The notes beneath the pieces were generated by a model that did not search any database, had not been told where the DNA came from, and was given only the letters and a program-made list of their open reading frames with translations. A stretch of 64,000 nucleotides of DNA from Cellulomonas taurus (GTDB lineage: Bacteria; Actinomycetota; Actinomycetes; Actinomycetales; Cellulomonadaceae). Shown here piece by piece: positions 8,540 through 17,128 of the stretch; the first letter of the stretch is position 1; every line of letters begins with the position of its first letter. A program made the translations under genes and the position numbers. Location: positions 1,736,001 through 1,800,000 of the forward strand of contig NZ_CP051884.1 of NCBI RefSeq assembly GCF_012931845.1. Direction: 5' to 3'.

Positions 8540-9262
8540 TCAGCGGGACAGGATCCGGGCCAGGCGAGCCTTCTTCTCGTTCTCCCGGACGATCCAGGCC
8601 ACCTCCGGGTCCGGTTCCGCGCGCAGGGCACGCCACACCGGCAGCCCCCGGGCGGGGTCGGCGGCGATCACCACGCTCCAGCCGTAGCCCAGGGCCTGGC
8701 GCAGGGTGCGCGGTCCGGCATCCCGCCGAGCGGCGGAGGTCAGGGCGACCAGCGCCGCCGTGGCGGTCGTGCAGGCGTCCAGCGCGGTGGTGACGGAGTC
8801 CGGATCGCGCAGCAACCGTGGTTCACAGATCGCCGCCACCGCCGCCCGTCGCACCAGCGGGTCGGGGTGCGCCGCCCAGGCGGCCACCAGCTCGCGGAAC
8901 CGTGCCGGGGCCGCGTCGCCGACCCGTTGCAGCGCCATCGCCGCCGCCTCCCGGACCCGCCAGGAGCCGTCGGCCGCACGGGCCAGCAGCAGCTCGATGA
9001 TCGGGCGTTCGGGGACCGACCTGTCCACCAGCAGCCGACCCAGGCCCACGGTGCCGCAGCAGCGGAGGTACTCGTCGTCCCGCGCCACCAGGTCGAGGAT
9101 CAGGTCATCGGGGGCGAGGTCGGCGAAGGCGGCCATCAGGGTGAGGTTCGCGCGCGGCCCCGGCAGACCGGATCCGGCGCTGAGCGCCGCCAGCACCCCC
9201 GACCGGTCGTCGGCCTCGATCAGCGACCGGAGGGCTGAGCGCTGCTGATCGACTGCCGACAT
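8540..9262 (-). CDS. HEAT-repeat protein, unknown partner
   Basis: 240 residues from the ATG at 9262; an upstream GTG frame is Arg-rich and unlikely. The sequence is a string of about 30-residue helical pairs, for example DGSWRVREAAAMALQRV followed by HPDPLVRRAAVAAICEP, typical of HEAT/armadillo repeats (about residues 85-150 clearest, weaker on both sides). It has no signal peptide or membrane helix, so it is cytoplasmic. In some actinobacteria such proteins resemble DNA alkylation repair AlkD-like scaffolds, but the glycosylase residues are not recognisable here. It is convergent with the LuxR gene with a 3-base gap. Confidence 0.7.
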   Translation of the reverse strand: MSAVDQQRSALRSLIEADDRSGVLAALSAGSGLPGPRANLTLMAAFADLAPDDLILDLVARDDEYLRCCGTVGLGRLLVDRSVPERPIIELLLARAADGSWRVREAAAMALQRVGDAAPARFRELVAAWAAHPDPLVRRAAVAAICEPRLLRDPDSVTTALDACTTATAALVALTSAARRDAGPRTLRQALGYGWSVVIAADPARGLPVWRALRAEPDPEVAWIVRENEKKARLARILSR

Positions 9263-9351
9263 GCCGGGGACGCTACTCCCGCGCTGCCCCGCCCGGGGCC
9301 GGTTCGTGCCGGTTCGGTGCCGGTGCACCCCGACGGCCTAGGCTCGCCCCC

Positions 9352-10173
9352 ATGTCCACCGCTGCGCAGCCGATCACCACCCGCAACGCCCGCTTCCAGC
9401 AGTGGCAGTCGTTGCTGAGCAATCGGAACAAGCGGCAGCGGTCCCGGCAGTTCGTGGTGCAGGGCGTGCGACCGATCACGCTGGCACTGGAGCACGGCTG
9501 GCCGGTCGAGGCGCTGCTGTTCGACGGCGACCGGCCGCTGTCCGGCTGGGCGCGGGAGATCCTCGGGGCGGTGCAGGCCGAGCGGTTCGCGCTGTCCGGC
9601 GCGCTGATGGCCGAGCTCGCGGAGAAGGACGCCGCCGAGCTGATCGCCGTCGTCGCGCTCCCCGCCGACGACCTGGATCGGATCACCGTGCGCCCGGACT
9701 TCCTCGCGGTGGTCTTCGACCGGCCGACCAGCCCGGGCAACCTCGGGTCGATCATCCGGTCGGCGGATGCCTTCGGGGCCGACGGGGTGATCGTCACCGG
9801 CCACGCGGCCGACCCCTACGACCCGGCGGCGGTCCGGGCGTCCACCGGGTCGCTGTTCGCGGTGCCCACCGTGCGGGTGCCCTCCCCCGCGGAGGTGCTC
9901 GACTGGGTGGCCGGACAGCGGTCGGCGGGCGTGCCGGTCCAGGTACTGGGCACCGACGAGCACGGCGACGCCGCGGTGTCCGCCACCGACCTGACCGGCC
10001 CGACCCTGCTCCTGGTGGGCAATGAGACGACCGGATTGAGCGCCGGTTGGCGTGCGGCCGTCGATCGGATGGTCAGCATCCCGATGACCGGCTCGGCCAG
10101 TTCGCTCAATGCCGCGAACGCCGCCACCGTCGTGCTGTACGAGTCCGCGCGGCAGCGCCGGGTCGGGGGCTGA
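9352..10173 (+). CDS. SpoU/TrmH-family RNA 2'-O-ribose methyltransferase
   Basis: 273 residues. A ~110-residue N-terminal substrate-binding part (L7Ae-like, with NKRQRSRQFVVQGVRP) is followed by the SPOUT knot: motif 1 FDRPTSPGNLGSIIRSADA (catalytic Asn and Arg; about 123-141), motif 2 LLVGNETTGLS and motif 3 SIPMTGSASSLNAANAA. These are the S-adenosylmethionine-binding loops that form the trefoil knot. Members methylate ribose in tRNA or 23S rRNA; which RNA cannot be decided. It begins 90 bases from the divergent HEAT-repeat gene and is convergent with the DUF1059 mini-gene. Confidence 0.9.
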   Translation: MSTAAQPITTRNARFQQWQSLLSNRNKRQRSRQFVVQGVRPITLALEHGWPVEALLFDGDRPLSGWAREILGAVQAERFALSGALMAELAEKDAAELIAVVALPADDLDRITVRPDFLAVVFDRPTSPGNLGSIIRSADAFGADGVIVTGHAADPYDPAAVRASTGSLFAVPTVRVPSPAEVLDWVAGQRSAGVPVQVLGTDEHGDAAVSATDLTGPTLLLVGNETTGLSAGWRAAVDRMVSIPMTGSASSLNAANAATVVLYESARQRRVGG

Positions 10174-10183
10174 GACCACGCCG

Positions 10184-10211
10184 GCCCCCGACCGCACCCG
10201 GTCAGGCGGGG
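10184..10211. terminator. Hairpin between convergent methyltransferase and DUF1059 genes
   Basis: GCCCCCGACCG pairs with CGGTCAGGCGGGGG across a short loop. It starts ten bases after the methyltransferase stop and overlaps the last codons of the DUF1059 gene, so it could end transcripts from both sides. There is no T-run, as is usual in high-GC actinobacteria. Confidence 0.45.
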
Positions 10212-10372
10212 GTCATCGCCTCCCGGACCTGGGTGACCAGGGCCTCCGGGATGTCGGTCAGGCCGTGGTCGTGCTGAGCGTGCTGCGCCACCTGCCCCAG
10301 GATGTCGTCCTCGGTGCCGGAGAACGTGCGCGCGCAGCCCGGGACCACGTCCCCGCAGCGGAATGCCTTCAT
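10202..10372 (-). CDS. DUF1059 mini-protein
   Basis: A 56-residue protein starting MKAFRCGDVVPGC, with the AAAGAGGA ribosome binding site upstream of the ATG at 10372. The opening CGDVVPGC cysteine pair and the downstream AQHAQHDHGL histidine cluster are the hallmark of DUF1059 proteins, which are small and widespread in actinobacteria; the two Cys and two or three His suggest metal binding. Function is unknown. It lies 46 bases downstream of the EAL gene on the same strand and may be cotranscribed with it. Confidence 0.85.
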   Translation of the reverse strand: MKAFRCGDVVPGCARTFSGTEDDILGQVAQHAQHDHGLTDIPEALVTQVREAMTPA

Positions 10373-10418
10373 GGTGTGTCCTCTTTCGGTGTCGATCCCG
10401 GCTCCTGACGAGCCGGTG

Positions 10419-11573
10419 TCAGCTGCCCTGGGTCAGGGCGAGCATCAGAGCGTCGACGGCGATGGTGCCCACCGTGGCGCCGTTCATGTCGGTGCAGACC
10501 AGTGGGTCCCACCGGCGTCCCTCGGGGCGCAGCATGGCGCGGCGTGCGACCTCCACCACCGTCGCGCTGGGCGCCACGGTCATCGCCGGCACCCAGCGAC
10601 CCAGCGGGTCGCGCACCTCGGTGACCTTGCCGCTCGGGGCGAGCAGCACGTCGCAGTGCTCGCGGTCCCGGCCGGCGCGCACCGGTCGCACGATGCTGGC
10701 GACGTTCCCGGTCAGGGAGGTGCGCGAGGCGGTGGCCCGGATGTGCGCGGCGTCCTCCGCCGGCAACGCGGTGAGCATCTGGGGCTGCGGTCGGCCCAGT
10801 GCCCAGCCCTGACCCAGCGGGACGCCCATCGCGATCAGTGCCTCCAACTCGGAGCGGGTCTCGATCCCCTCCGCGAGCAGCCAGCCGTCCATCCGGCCGA
10901 CCAGATCGCCGAACACCTCGACCAGGGTGCGCTTGACCGGGTCGACGTCGATCCCGGTGACCAGCGCGCGATCCAGCTTGACGATGTCCGGCCGCAGCTC
11001 CAGCAGCAGCTGCAACCCGGCGTAGCCGGTCCCGGCGTCATCCATCGCGATCAGCGCACCGGCCGCACGTGCCCGCGCCAACACCCCCATCGCCCGCCCG
11101 GCCTCATCCACCCGGGTGTGCTCGGTCAGCTCCAGGACCAGCCGGGACAGATCGTTGCCGCCGAGCAGGGCGTCGGCCACCTGGTCGTCGGCGAGCAGAT
11201 GCGGGTCGACGTTCACGGTCAGGAAGGTGTTCGGCGGCAGGTCGTCCCGGGCAGCGATCGCCTTGCGCAGCACCCTGGCCTGCAACGCCGGGTTGTGCCC
11301 CCAGTGGTGCGCGGCGGCGAACCAGACGTCCGGCGAGGTACGCCAGGGACCGGTGAACCGAGACAGCAGCTCGTAACCGGTGACGAATCCGGTGGCCAGC
11401 TCGACGATCGGCTGGGCGTGCAGCGCATGCGAGGTCGGGTGCGCCAGCACGTCGCTCAGCGCGTCGGCCCACCGCTGGTCGTCGACCGGGGGCGCCTGCA
11501 GCTCGACGTCGATGGCGATGCTCCCCTCGGCCGGACACCAGGACTCTCCCGGTCCCCCTCCCATCGACCCCAT
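10419..11573 (-). CDS. EAL-domain cyclic-di-GMP phosphodiesterase
   Basis: 384 residues. An EAL domain spans about residues 45-270 with every catalytic motif recognisable: YELLSRF (the EAL position reads ELL), TVNVDP, ELTEHT, MDDAGTG, VKLDR, LLAEGIET and GQGWALGRP. The metal-binding Glu, Asn, Glu, Asp-Asp, Lys, Glu and Gln are all kept, so it is probably active and hydrolyses c-di-GMP to pGpG. The last ~110 residues resemble the CBS-like/degenerate tail found in YkuI-type EAL proteins. No membrane helix is present. It is the only c-di-GMP enzyme in the window; a possible c-di-GMP receptor is the MshEN-type glycosyltransferase 30 kb away. Confidence 0.88.
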   Translation of the reverse strand: MGSMGGGPGESWCPAEGSIAIDVELQAPPVDDQRWADALSDVLAHPTSHALHAQPIVELATGFVTGYELLSRFTGPWRTSPDVWFAAAHHWGHNPALQARVLRKAIAARDDLPPNTFLTVNVDPHLLADDQVADALLGGNDLSRLVLELTEHTRVDEAGRAMGVLARARAAGALIAMDDAGTGYAGLQLLLELRPDIVKLDRALVTGIDVDPVKRTLVEVFGDLVGRMDGWLLAEGIETRSELEALIAMGVPLGQGWALGRPQPQMLTALPAEDAAHIRATASRTSLTGNVASIVRPVRAGRDREHCDVLLAPSGKVTEVRDPLGRWVPAMTVAPSATVVEVARRAMLRPEGRRWDPLVCTDMNGATVGTIAVDALMLALTQGS

Positions 11574-11666
11574 GCACCCACATCTGTAGGCAAACCACCC
11601 GCAATCGCCCGTCCTTTCACCCAGTGCGGCACCCGGTGGTCGGGCTCGCCGGGTCGCCGCTGTGAC

Positions 11667-12893
11667 TCACCAGTCGTGGACGCTGCCGTCCAGCAAACGG
11701 TTCACCGGCAGGTAGGCGGGCACGTACGGATGGGCGGCCGCCAGCTCCTCATCCAGTTCGACCCCGAGGCCGGGCAGGTCACCGGGGTGCAGGTACCCGT
11801 CGGTGAAGGTGTAGCCGTGCCGGAACACCCGGTGGGTCAGCTCGGTGTGTCCGCTGTACTCCTGGATGCCGAAGTTGTGCACCGCGAGGTCGAGGTGGAT
11901 CTGCGCCGCCATCCCCACCGGCGAGATGTCCTCCGGTCCGTGGAAGCCGGTGCGGATCTGGTGCTGCCCGGCGTAGTCGACCAGCTTGCGCAGCGGCGTC
12001 ACCCCACCGAAGTGCGTCACCGCCGACCGCACGTAGTCGATCAGGTGCTCGTCGATCAGCGTCTGGTAGTCGAAGACGGTGTTGAACACCTCGCCGATCG
12101 CCAACGGGGTGGTGCTGTGCTGCCGGGCCAGCCGCAGCGACGCCTGGTTCTCCGCCGGCGTGAGGTCCTCCAGCCAGAACAGGTCGTAGCGTTCCACGGT
12201 GCTGGCAAGCCGGGCGGCCTCCTGCGGGCTGAGCCGGTGGTGGGCGTCGTGCAGCAGCGGCAGCTCGGCACCGAACTCGCTGCGCACCGCCTCCAGGATG
12301 GTCGGCACGTGCCGCAGGTAAGCGGCGGTGTCCCAGTCCTCCTCCATCGGGCGGGCGAGCTGGTCGATCCGCATGCCATCCACCTCGGCGGCGATCGCGG
12401 TGCCCTGGTGCACGCCGTAGACCCGCTGCAGGCCGGGCACGCCGGTCTGGACCCGGACCGCCGGGTACCCCTCGGCCAGCCGCGCCCGCACCGAGTCGAG
12501 CAGCTCCGGGATGTCCCGGCCGTTCGCGTGGCCGTAGGTGCGCACCCGATCCCGGGACGCCCCACCCAGCAGCTGGTACAGCGGCAAGCCCGCGGTCTTC
12601 GCCTTGATGTCCCACAGCGCCATGTCCACCGCCGCGATGGCCGCCATCGTGACCGGTCCGCGTCGCCAGTAGGCGCCGCGGTACAGCGACTGCCAGGTGT
12701 GCTCGACCCGGTGCGGATCGGTGCCGATCAGCAGCGGTGCCAGGTGATCGCGCAGGTAGGCGACCACCGCCTGCTCCCGCCCGTTCAGCGTCGCGTCGCC
12801 GAGTCCGGTGACCCCCTCGTCGGTGGTGACTTTCAGGGTGACGAAGTTGCGGCCCGGGCTGGTGACGACGACATCGGCGCTGATGATCTGCAT
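11667..12893 (-). CDS. manD: D-mannonate dehydratase, enolase superfamily (ManD/RspA)
   Basis: 408 residues from the ATG at 12893. The N-terminal capping domain begins with [20 protein letters not shown], and the barrel carries [34 protein letters not shown] and [11 protein letters not shown], phrases diagnostic of the ManD subgroup with its Asp/Glu/Glu magnesium ligands. The enzyme converts D-mannonate to 2-keto-3-deoxygluconate in glucuronate breakdown; some members act slowly on D-gluconate as well. No other hexuronate gene is nearby, so it stands alone. A LacI-family operator lies about 11 bases upstream of the start. Confidence 0.9.
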   Translation of the reverse strand: MQIISADVVVTSPGRNFVTLKVTTDEGVTGLGDATLNGREQAVVAYLRDHLAPLLIGTDPHRVEHTWQSLYRGAYWRRGPVTMAAIAAVDMALWDIKAKTAGLPLYQLLGGASRDRVRTYGHANGRDIPELLDSVRARLAEGYPAVRVQTGVPGLQRVYGVHQGTAIAAEVDGMRIDQLARPMEEDWDTAAYLRHVPTILEAVRSEFGAELPLLHDAHHRLSPQEAARLASTVERYDLFWLEDLTPAENQASLRLARQHSTTPLAIGEVFNTVFDYQTLIDEHLIDYVRSAVTHFGGVTPLRKLVDYAGQHQIRTGFHGPEDISPVGMAAQIHLDLAVHNFGIQEYSGHTELTHRVFRHGYTFTDGYLHPGDLPGLGVELDEELAAAHPYVPAYLPVNRLLDGSVHDW

Positions 12894-12903
12894 GGAGCCA
12901 TCA

Positions 12904-12917
12904 TGGCAGCGCTTCCA
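12904..12917. promoter_or_regulatory. LacI/CebR-family operator upstream of manD
   Basis: TGGCAGCGCTTCCA is a near-perfect palindrome centred on GCGC, with one mismatched pair, and is close to the LacI-family consensus TGGGAGCGCTCCCA used by CebR-type sugar regulators. It ends 11 bases before the manD start, where a bound repressor would block initiation. Confidence 0.65.
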
Positions 12918-12964
12918 CGGCGACATGTCGCCCGCACCCAGCGCGGTCCGCCACGATGGGTCCC

Positions 12965-13423
12965 ATGCCGATCGACGACAACACGCAGGCCACCGTCCGA
13001 GCGCTGTGGGCAGCTGGTGTGGCACACGACCGCACCCCGGCGCCGGTTCCGGAGTCCGACCCGTGGCAGGAGGCCGATCAGGGTGCCGACCCGGACCTGA
13101 CCATCGTGTCGTTCCCCGGCACCCCGGAGGTGGAGGTCCAGCTGCACACGGACGGCGGCGACACCGTCCTGGTGGAGACCACAGCGGACTTCGACGTGCC
13201 GCGCGCCGACGTGGTGGCACTGGTCACCGAGGTGCTCGCGGGCCGGGTGCGCCGCCGAGCACGGGTGCGCGGGACGATCGGCAACCTGATGGCGGCCCTG
13301 CTCGGCAGCCCGGCCCCGGCCGACGCGGAGATCGTGGTCGGCGACCGGGTCTACTCGACCCCGATCACCGCTCGGCAGCCGCTGTCCACCTGGCTGATGT
13401 CCCGCCCCCTCGCCGACGAGTGA
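12965..13423 (+). CDS. Conserved-looking hypothetical protein, cytoplasmic
   Basis: 152 residues from the ATG at 12965 (an ATG nine bases earlier is possible). No signal peptide, membrane helix or recognised motif. The middle has alternating strands ([18 protein letters not shown], then [18 protein letters not shown]) and an Arg-rich turn [10 protein letters not shown]. Codon use is ordinary for the region, with strong GC at third positions, so it is probably expressed. It is divergent from manD and shares the short gap holding the LacI-type operator. Confidence 0.6.
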   Translation: MPIDDNTQATVRALWAAGVAHDRTPAPVPESDPWQEADQGADPDLTIVSFPGTPEVEVQLHTDGGDTVLVETTADFDVPRADVVALVTEVLAGRVRRRARVRGTIGNLMAALLGSPAPADAEIVVGDRVYSTPITARQPLSTWLMSRPLADE

Positions 13424-13477
13424 GCTGACGCCGGTCTCAGCAACGCGGGCCCGGTGGCGGGAGCACGGCCCCGGGGG

Positions 13478-14140
13478 TCAGCGCTGACCCTGGGCGTTCG
13501 GGTCGGTGCCCGTCGAGTCGTGGCTCTGCTGGCCCTGCTGGCTGTGCTGCCCCGAACCGGGGTACTGCCCGGTGCCGGGCTGTCCACCCTGGTGGCCGCC
13601 CGAGCCCGGGTAGCCGCTCGGCGCCTGGTATCCGCTCGGCACCTGGTATCCGCTCGGGGCGTGGTAGCCACCCGCGCCCTGGTGATCACCCGCACCCGGG
13701 TATCCGCCCGACGCCTGGTTCCCGGCCGATCCCGGGTACCCGCTGGGCCCCTGGTAGCCACCCGGCGCGGGGTACCCACTGGCGCCGTACCCACCCGGCT
13801 GCTGCGGCGCGGTGCCCGGGGGAACCTGGCCCCCGGCACCCGGGCCGTACAGACCAGCACCGGTCGAGCCCACCCCGCCGCCTGCTCCCATGCGACCGGC
13901 CGAGGTCAGCGACTTCACCACCAGCCCGGCGGCCAGGATCGCGGCGCCGGTGTACCCGGCCAGCGAGATGACCGTGCTGAACAGGCTCAGCGCACCCCAG
14001 CCGAATCCGTAGCCGTAGCCGTAGTAGCTGCCCAGGGCGGCGTTCTGCACCAGCAGGTACACGCCCTGCAACAGCAGCGAGCCGCCGAGCAGGCAGAGGC
14101 CGGTGGTGATCAGTGCCTTGGCGGACGGTCGTGCCGACAT
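13478..14140 (-). CDS. Membrane protein with Gly/Tyr/Pro-rich repeat tail
   Basis: 220 residues from the ATG at 14140, which has GAGGAG upstream. Two membrane helices (about residues 8-30 and 48-72) flank a Tyr/Gly-rich loop (SYYGYGYGFGWG). The rest, about residues 95-215, is a low-complexity tail made of short repeats such as SGYQVPSGYQAPSGYPG and GGYP. Such tails are disordered and common in actinobacterial surface or envelope proteins. Function is unknown. It is followed, with a 45-base gap upstream, by the metallo-hydrolase gene on the same strand. Confidence 0.75.
   Translation of the reverse strand: MSARPSAKALITTGLCLLGGSLLLQGVYLLVQNAALGSYYGYGYGFGWGALSLFSTVISLAGYTGAAILAAGLVVKSLTSAGRMGAGGGVGSTGAGLYGPGAGGQVPPGTAPQQPGGYGASGYPAPGGYQGPSGYPGSAGNQASGGYPGAGDHQGAGGYHAPSGYQVPSGYQAPSGYPGSGGHQGGQPGTGQYPGSGQHSQQGQQSHDSTGTDPNAQGQR
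13600..13800 (-). repeat. In-frame short repeats coding the Gly/Tyr/Pro-rich tail
   Basis: Imperfect tandem units of about 18-27 bases read, on the + strand, like GGTATCCGCTCGGCGCCT and variants; they encode GYP/GYQ-centred peptide repeats. The repetition lies wholly in the coding frame and probably varies in number between strains by slippage. Confidence 0.7.
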
Positions 14141-14185
14141 GCTGGCTCCTCGGGACGGGGATCGGGCTGTCACGGTAGCGCGGGT

Positions 14186-14833
14186 TCACCCCAGGTCGAG
14201 GGTGTCGCCCACCTCCAGGCGCCGGTACTCCCCCGCACCGCCCAGCCCGCCCACCATCCGGTCGGACAGCCCCTTGCCGGCCTCGGACAGGATCGCGTCG
14301 TGGATCGGGACCGCGAGCCGGGGCCGCACCGCCCGCACGTAGTCGATCGCCTCCCCGAGCTTGAGCCAGGGCGCTGCGACCGGGACGAACAGCAGCTCGA
14401 CCGGCACCCCCGGTTCGGTGAGCGCATCGCCGGGGTGGAAGGCCACGTCGTCGATCAGGTAGCCGACGTTCTCCGGCACCGGCAGATCGGCGTGGATCTC
14501 CCGGTGGTCGTGGCCGATCGCCCGCACCGAGTATCCGGCCGCCACCCAGTCGTCTCCGGCGCCGACCTGGTGCACCCGTGCCGCCGGGGCGCCGGCCTCC
14601 ACCACCTGCTCGACCACCGATCGCGGCCCCCACAGGCGCAGGTCGTCCCGCTCGGCCACCGCTGCCGCCACCGGGTCGACCGCCAGATGGTCGACGTGGT
14701 CGTGGGTGATCAGGATCGCCTCCGCGGTGTCCAGCACGCCCAGGTCGGAGAAGGTGCCCGGGTCGATCACCAGCCGGTGGTCGTCGCGGTCGAAGGACAG
14801 GCAGGCGTGGCCCCAGGCGGTGATGGTCGTCAT
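14186..14833 (-). CDS. UlaG-like metallo-beta-lactamase-fold metal-dependent hydrolase
   Basis: 215 residues; ATG at 14833. The opening MTTITAWGHACLSF, the metal motif THDHVDHLAVD (about residues 43-53) and the later GHDHREIHADLPVPE and FHPGDAL patterns match the UPF0173/L-ascorbate lactonase-like group of metallo-beta-lactamase-fold hydrolases. These use two metal ions to hydrolyse lactones or phosphodiesters; the real substrate is unknown. It is divergent from the ParA gene, 78 bases apart, with no obvious functional link. Confidence 0.85.
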   Translation of the reverse strand: MTTITAWGHACLSFDRDDHRLVIDPGTFSDLGVLDTAEAILITHDHVDHLAVDPVAAAVAERDDLRLWGPRSVVEQVVEAGAPAARVHQVGAGDDWVAAGYSVRAIGHDHREIHADLPVPENVGYLIDDVAFHPGDALTEPGVPVELLFVPVAAPWLKLGEAIDYVRAVRPRLAVPIHDAILSEAGKGLSDRMVGGLGGAGEYRRLEVGDTLDLG

Positions 14834-14911
14834 GACGACAGGATCGCCCGGCGCGGCCCGTCCGTCGACCGGGCTGCGCACTCCCCGGGCCAGGGCGGAT
14901 ACGGTACGGGG

Positions 14912-15688
14912 GTGCTGGTCCTCGGAGTGTGTTCGCTGAAGGGCGGCGTCGGTAAGACGTCCGTCACGCTCGGCCTGGCGTCCGCCGCGCTGGAGCGTGG
15001 TCTGCGCACCCTGGTCGTCGACCTCGACCCGCAGGGTGACTCGACGTTGGCACTGGCCGCCGCGCCCGCCGCGGGGACGGTGGCCGAGGTCCTGGACCAG
15101 CCCGGGATCGAGACCCTGACCCAGGCGATCGCCGCCAGCGCGTGGGCCGACGAGGGGCTGGACGTGCTGGTCGGTTCGGCGGACTCCGCTCGGCACGACG
15201 GCTACGGCCACGACGGCAGCACCCGGGAGCTCGACCGGCTCCGGTTCGCGCTGGCCTGGCTGAACTCCTACGACCTGGTGCTGGTGGACTGCCCGCCGTC
15301 GCTGGGCGGCCTGACCCGGACCGGGCTGACCGCCTGCGACCGGGCGGTGGTCGTGACCGAGCCGGGCCTGTTCGCGGTGACCGCGGTGGGCCGGGCGATG
15401 CGCACCATCGACGAGCTGCGCCGTGGCCCGGCCGGGCAGTTGCAGCCGCTGGGGGTGGTGGTGAACCGGGTGAAGGCGCGTTCCACCGAGCAGGCGTTCC
15501 GGCTGGAGGAGCTGAGCGGCCTGTACGGACCGTTGGTGCTCACCCCGTTCGTGCCGGAGCGGGCGGCGTTGCAGCAGGCGCAGGGTGCGGCGCAACCGGT
15601 GCATGCCTGGCCGGGTCAGGGCGCCCGCGAGCTGGCGGCGACCTTCGACCAGCTGCTCGACCGGGCCCTGCGCGCACCCCGGACCTGA
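14912..15688 (+). CDS. ParA/MinD-family ATPase
   Basis: 258 residues from the GTG at 14912. The deviant Walker A motif KGGVGKTS is at residues 10-17, the switch region VDLDPQGDST near 38-47 and the DCPPSLGG Walker B region near 125-132, all in the ParA arrangement. Such ATPases dimerise on ATP, bind DNA or membranes and position chromosomes or protein clusters. No ParB gene or parS site is seen next to it, so it is an orphan ParA. In related genomes a ParA-like gene often borders the ftsR/garA block that follows, suggesting a division or growth role. Confidence 0.88.
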   Translation: MLVLGVCSLKGGVGKTSVTLGLASAALERGLRTLVVDLDPQGDSTLALAAAPAAGTVAEVLDQPGIETLTQAIAASAWADEGLDVLVGSADSARHDGYGHDGSTRELDRLRFALAWLNSYDLVLVDCPPSLGGLTRTGLTACDRAVVVTEPGLFAVTAVGRAMRTIDELRRGPAGQLQPLGVVVNRVKARSTEQAFRLEELSGLYGPLVLTPFVPERAALQQAQGAAQPVHAWPGQGARELAATFDQLLDRALRAPRT

Positions 15689-15771
15689 TCGACTCCTCAC
15701 GGCTCCCGGCTCCCGGCTCCCACCGACGCCCTCCCGGCTCGCGTTCTGCGCGAGCGCACCCGCGCCGCCGG

Positions 15772-16170
15772 TCAGGACCCGACCAGGACCCAGCCGAGTC
15801 CGAGCGCGAACACCGGGATCCACCAGCCGGCGGAGAGCAGCCCGGCCAGCATCCCGGTCCAGACCAGCCGCTGTTCGGAGCGCCGGGCCGCACGGATCCC
15901 CGTGGGCCGGGACGGTCGTTGCGCGCGCAGCACCCGGGCCCGACGGCGCAGCCGCCGCAGCCACCACCCGCCGCAGAACAGGGCGCCCACCCCCGCCAGT
16001 ACCCCGGCGGTCACCACCGTCACCGCGACGCCGTAGCGGGTCTGACCCCGGGCCAGCGCGAGCAGGGCGAGGCCGAGCAGTTGGACGCCGATCCCGCCCA
16101 CGCCGAGGACGGCCGACCAGCGGGCGGAGCGCGGGGCGCGGAGCGGGGCGGGGACGGTGAGCGTGGACAT
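15772..16170 (-). CDS. Hypothetical three-helix membrane protein
   Basis: 132 residues. Hydrophobic segments lie near residues 20-42, 48-70 and 105-128, with an Arg-rich cytoplasmic loop (WLRRLRRRARVLRAQRPSR) between the second and third. No family is recognised. It is downstream of, and on the same strand as, the MerR gene, but a strong hairpin and 220 bases separate them, so it is probably transcribed separately. Confidence 0.6.
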   Translation of the reverse strand: MSTLTVPAPLRAPRSARWSAVLGVGGIGVQLLGLALLALARGQTRYGVAVTVVTAGVLAGVGALFCGGWWLRRLRRRARVLRAQRPSRPTGIRAARRSEQRLVWTGMLAGLLSAGWWIPVFALGLGWVLVGS

Positions 16171-16347
16171 CGGCGGTTCCTGGGGCGACGCGGCGGGAGG
16201 TTCCGGCGACGCTAGGTCGGCAGTCTGGGAATCGGCCGAGAACCCGGACCGACGTCACCGACCGTGCACCAACCCCGCACACCATCGCGAGCCGCCACGA
16301 CCGGGAGGGCACCCACGCCGCCGCCCGACCGACTCGCCCGGAGACAG

Positions 16348-16384
16348 CTCCGCCCCCGGCCCCACGTGGGGACCGAGGGCGGAG
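16348..16384 (-). terminator. Hairpin downstream of the MerR gene
   Basis: CTCCGCCCCCGGCCCCAC pairs with GTGGGGACCGAGGGCGGAG almost without a loop (two single mismatches). It lies ten bases past the MerR stop codon on the minus strand and would end the garA-ftsR-nuclease-merR transcripts. Confidence 0.6.
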
Positions 16385-16393
16385 GACAGAGGT

Positions 16394-16981
16394 TCAGCCC
16401 GCGTTGCGCCGGGCTGCGCGCCGGGCCGCGAGCTCATCCTGCGGGGAGTCGACGGCGGGCTGGTCGTCCACCCGCTCGGTGGGCAGCTCGGCCAGCGAGC
16501 CCTCGACCTCGCGCCAGACCCGACCGACGGCGATGCCGAAGACGCCCTGACCGCCCTGCACCAGGTCGATCACCTCGTCGGCGGAGGTGCACTCGTAGAC
16601 CGAGGCGCCGTCGGACATCAGGGTGATCTGCGCCAGGTCGTCGACCCCGCGCTCGCGCAGGTGACCGACGGCGGCCCGGATCTGCTGCAGCGAGACGCCG
16701 GTGTCCAGCAGTCGCTTGACCACCTTGAGCACCAGGATGTCGCGGAAGGAGTACAGCCGCTGGGTGCCGGAGCCGTGGGCGGGTCGCACGGTGGGCTCGA
16801 CCAGCCCGGTGCGCGCCCAGTAGTCGAGCTGCCGGTAGGTGATCCCCGCGGCGCGGCAGGCGGTCGGACCGCGGTAGCCGGAGGCGGTGTCCAGGTCGGG
16901 CAGCTCGTCGCCGAACAGGAGGCCCTGCGCCCGCTGCGGGATGCTGCCGGCGGCGTCAGCCGTCTGTTCGGTGCCGGTCAC
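16394..16981 (-). CDS. MerR-family regulator (Rv1830-like)
   Basis: 195 residues. The winged helix-turn-helix is near residues 35-100 (YRGPTACRAAGITYRQLDYWARTGL, then QRLYSFRDILVLKVVKRLLD), and a helical C-terminal part follows with an acidic tail. No cysteine cluster for metal or redox sensing is present. The gene order here (MerR - bifunctional nuclease - second MerR - FHA) is that of Mycobacterium tuberculosis Rv1830-Rv1829-Rv1828-Rv1827, so this is the Rv1830 counterpart, a regulator tied to growth and division genes. The link is by order and motif, not by an alignment. Confidence 0.88.
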   Translation of the reverse strand: MTGTEQTADAAGSIPQRAQGLLFGDELPDLDTASGYRGPTACRAAGITYRQLDYWARTGLVEPTVRPAHGSGTQRLYSFRDILVLKVVKRLLDTGVSLQQIRAAVGHLRERGVDDLAQITLMSDGASVYECTSADEVIDLVQGGQGVFGIAVGRVWREVEGSLAELPTERVDDQPAVDSPQDELAARRAARRNAG

Positions 16982-17128
16982 GGGTGCCTCCGAGGTATCG
17001 AACCGCGGCTGTCGCGGTACGTCTGATGTGAACGCTAGGCCGGGGGGCTGACACGGTCAACGACCGCTGACCTGGACGTCCAGAGCGTGTCGCCGTCGGC
17101 GAGTCTTACCTTCGACCTGAGGTTGAAG

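Noticed and set aside
10302-13100. Very long open frame on + strand opposite the EAL and manD genes
   Set aside because: It is a shadow of the minus-strand genes: composition is Gln/His/Arg/Pro-rich with no recognisable domain, as expected for antisense frames in high-GC DNA.
13600-13800. CRISPR-like repeats
   Set aside because: Repeats are in-frame, short, adjacent and coding; no unique spacers between identical repeats, no cas genes.
14912-15688. A plasmid-type partition locus
   Set aside because: No ParB gene or parS-like sites nearby; the gene is flanked by chromosomal conserved blocks.
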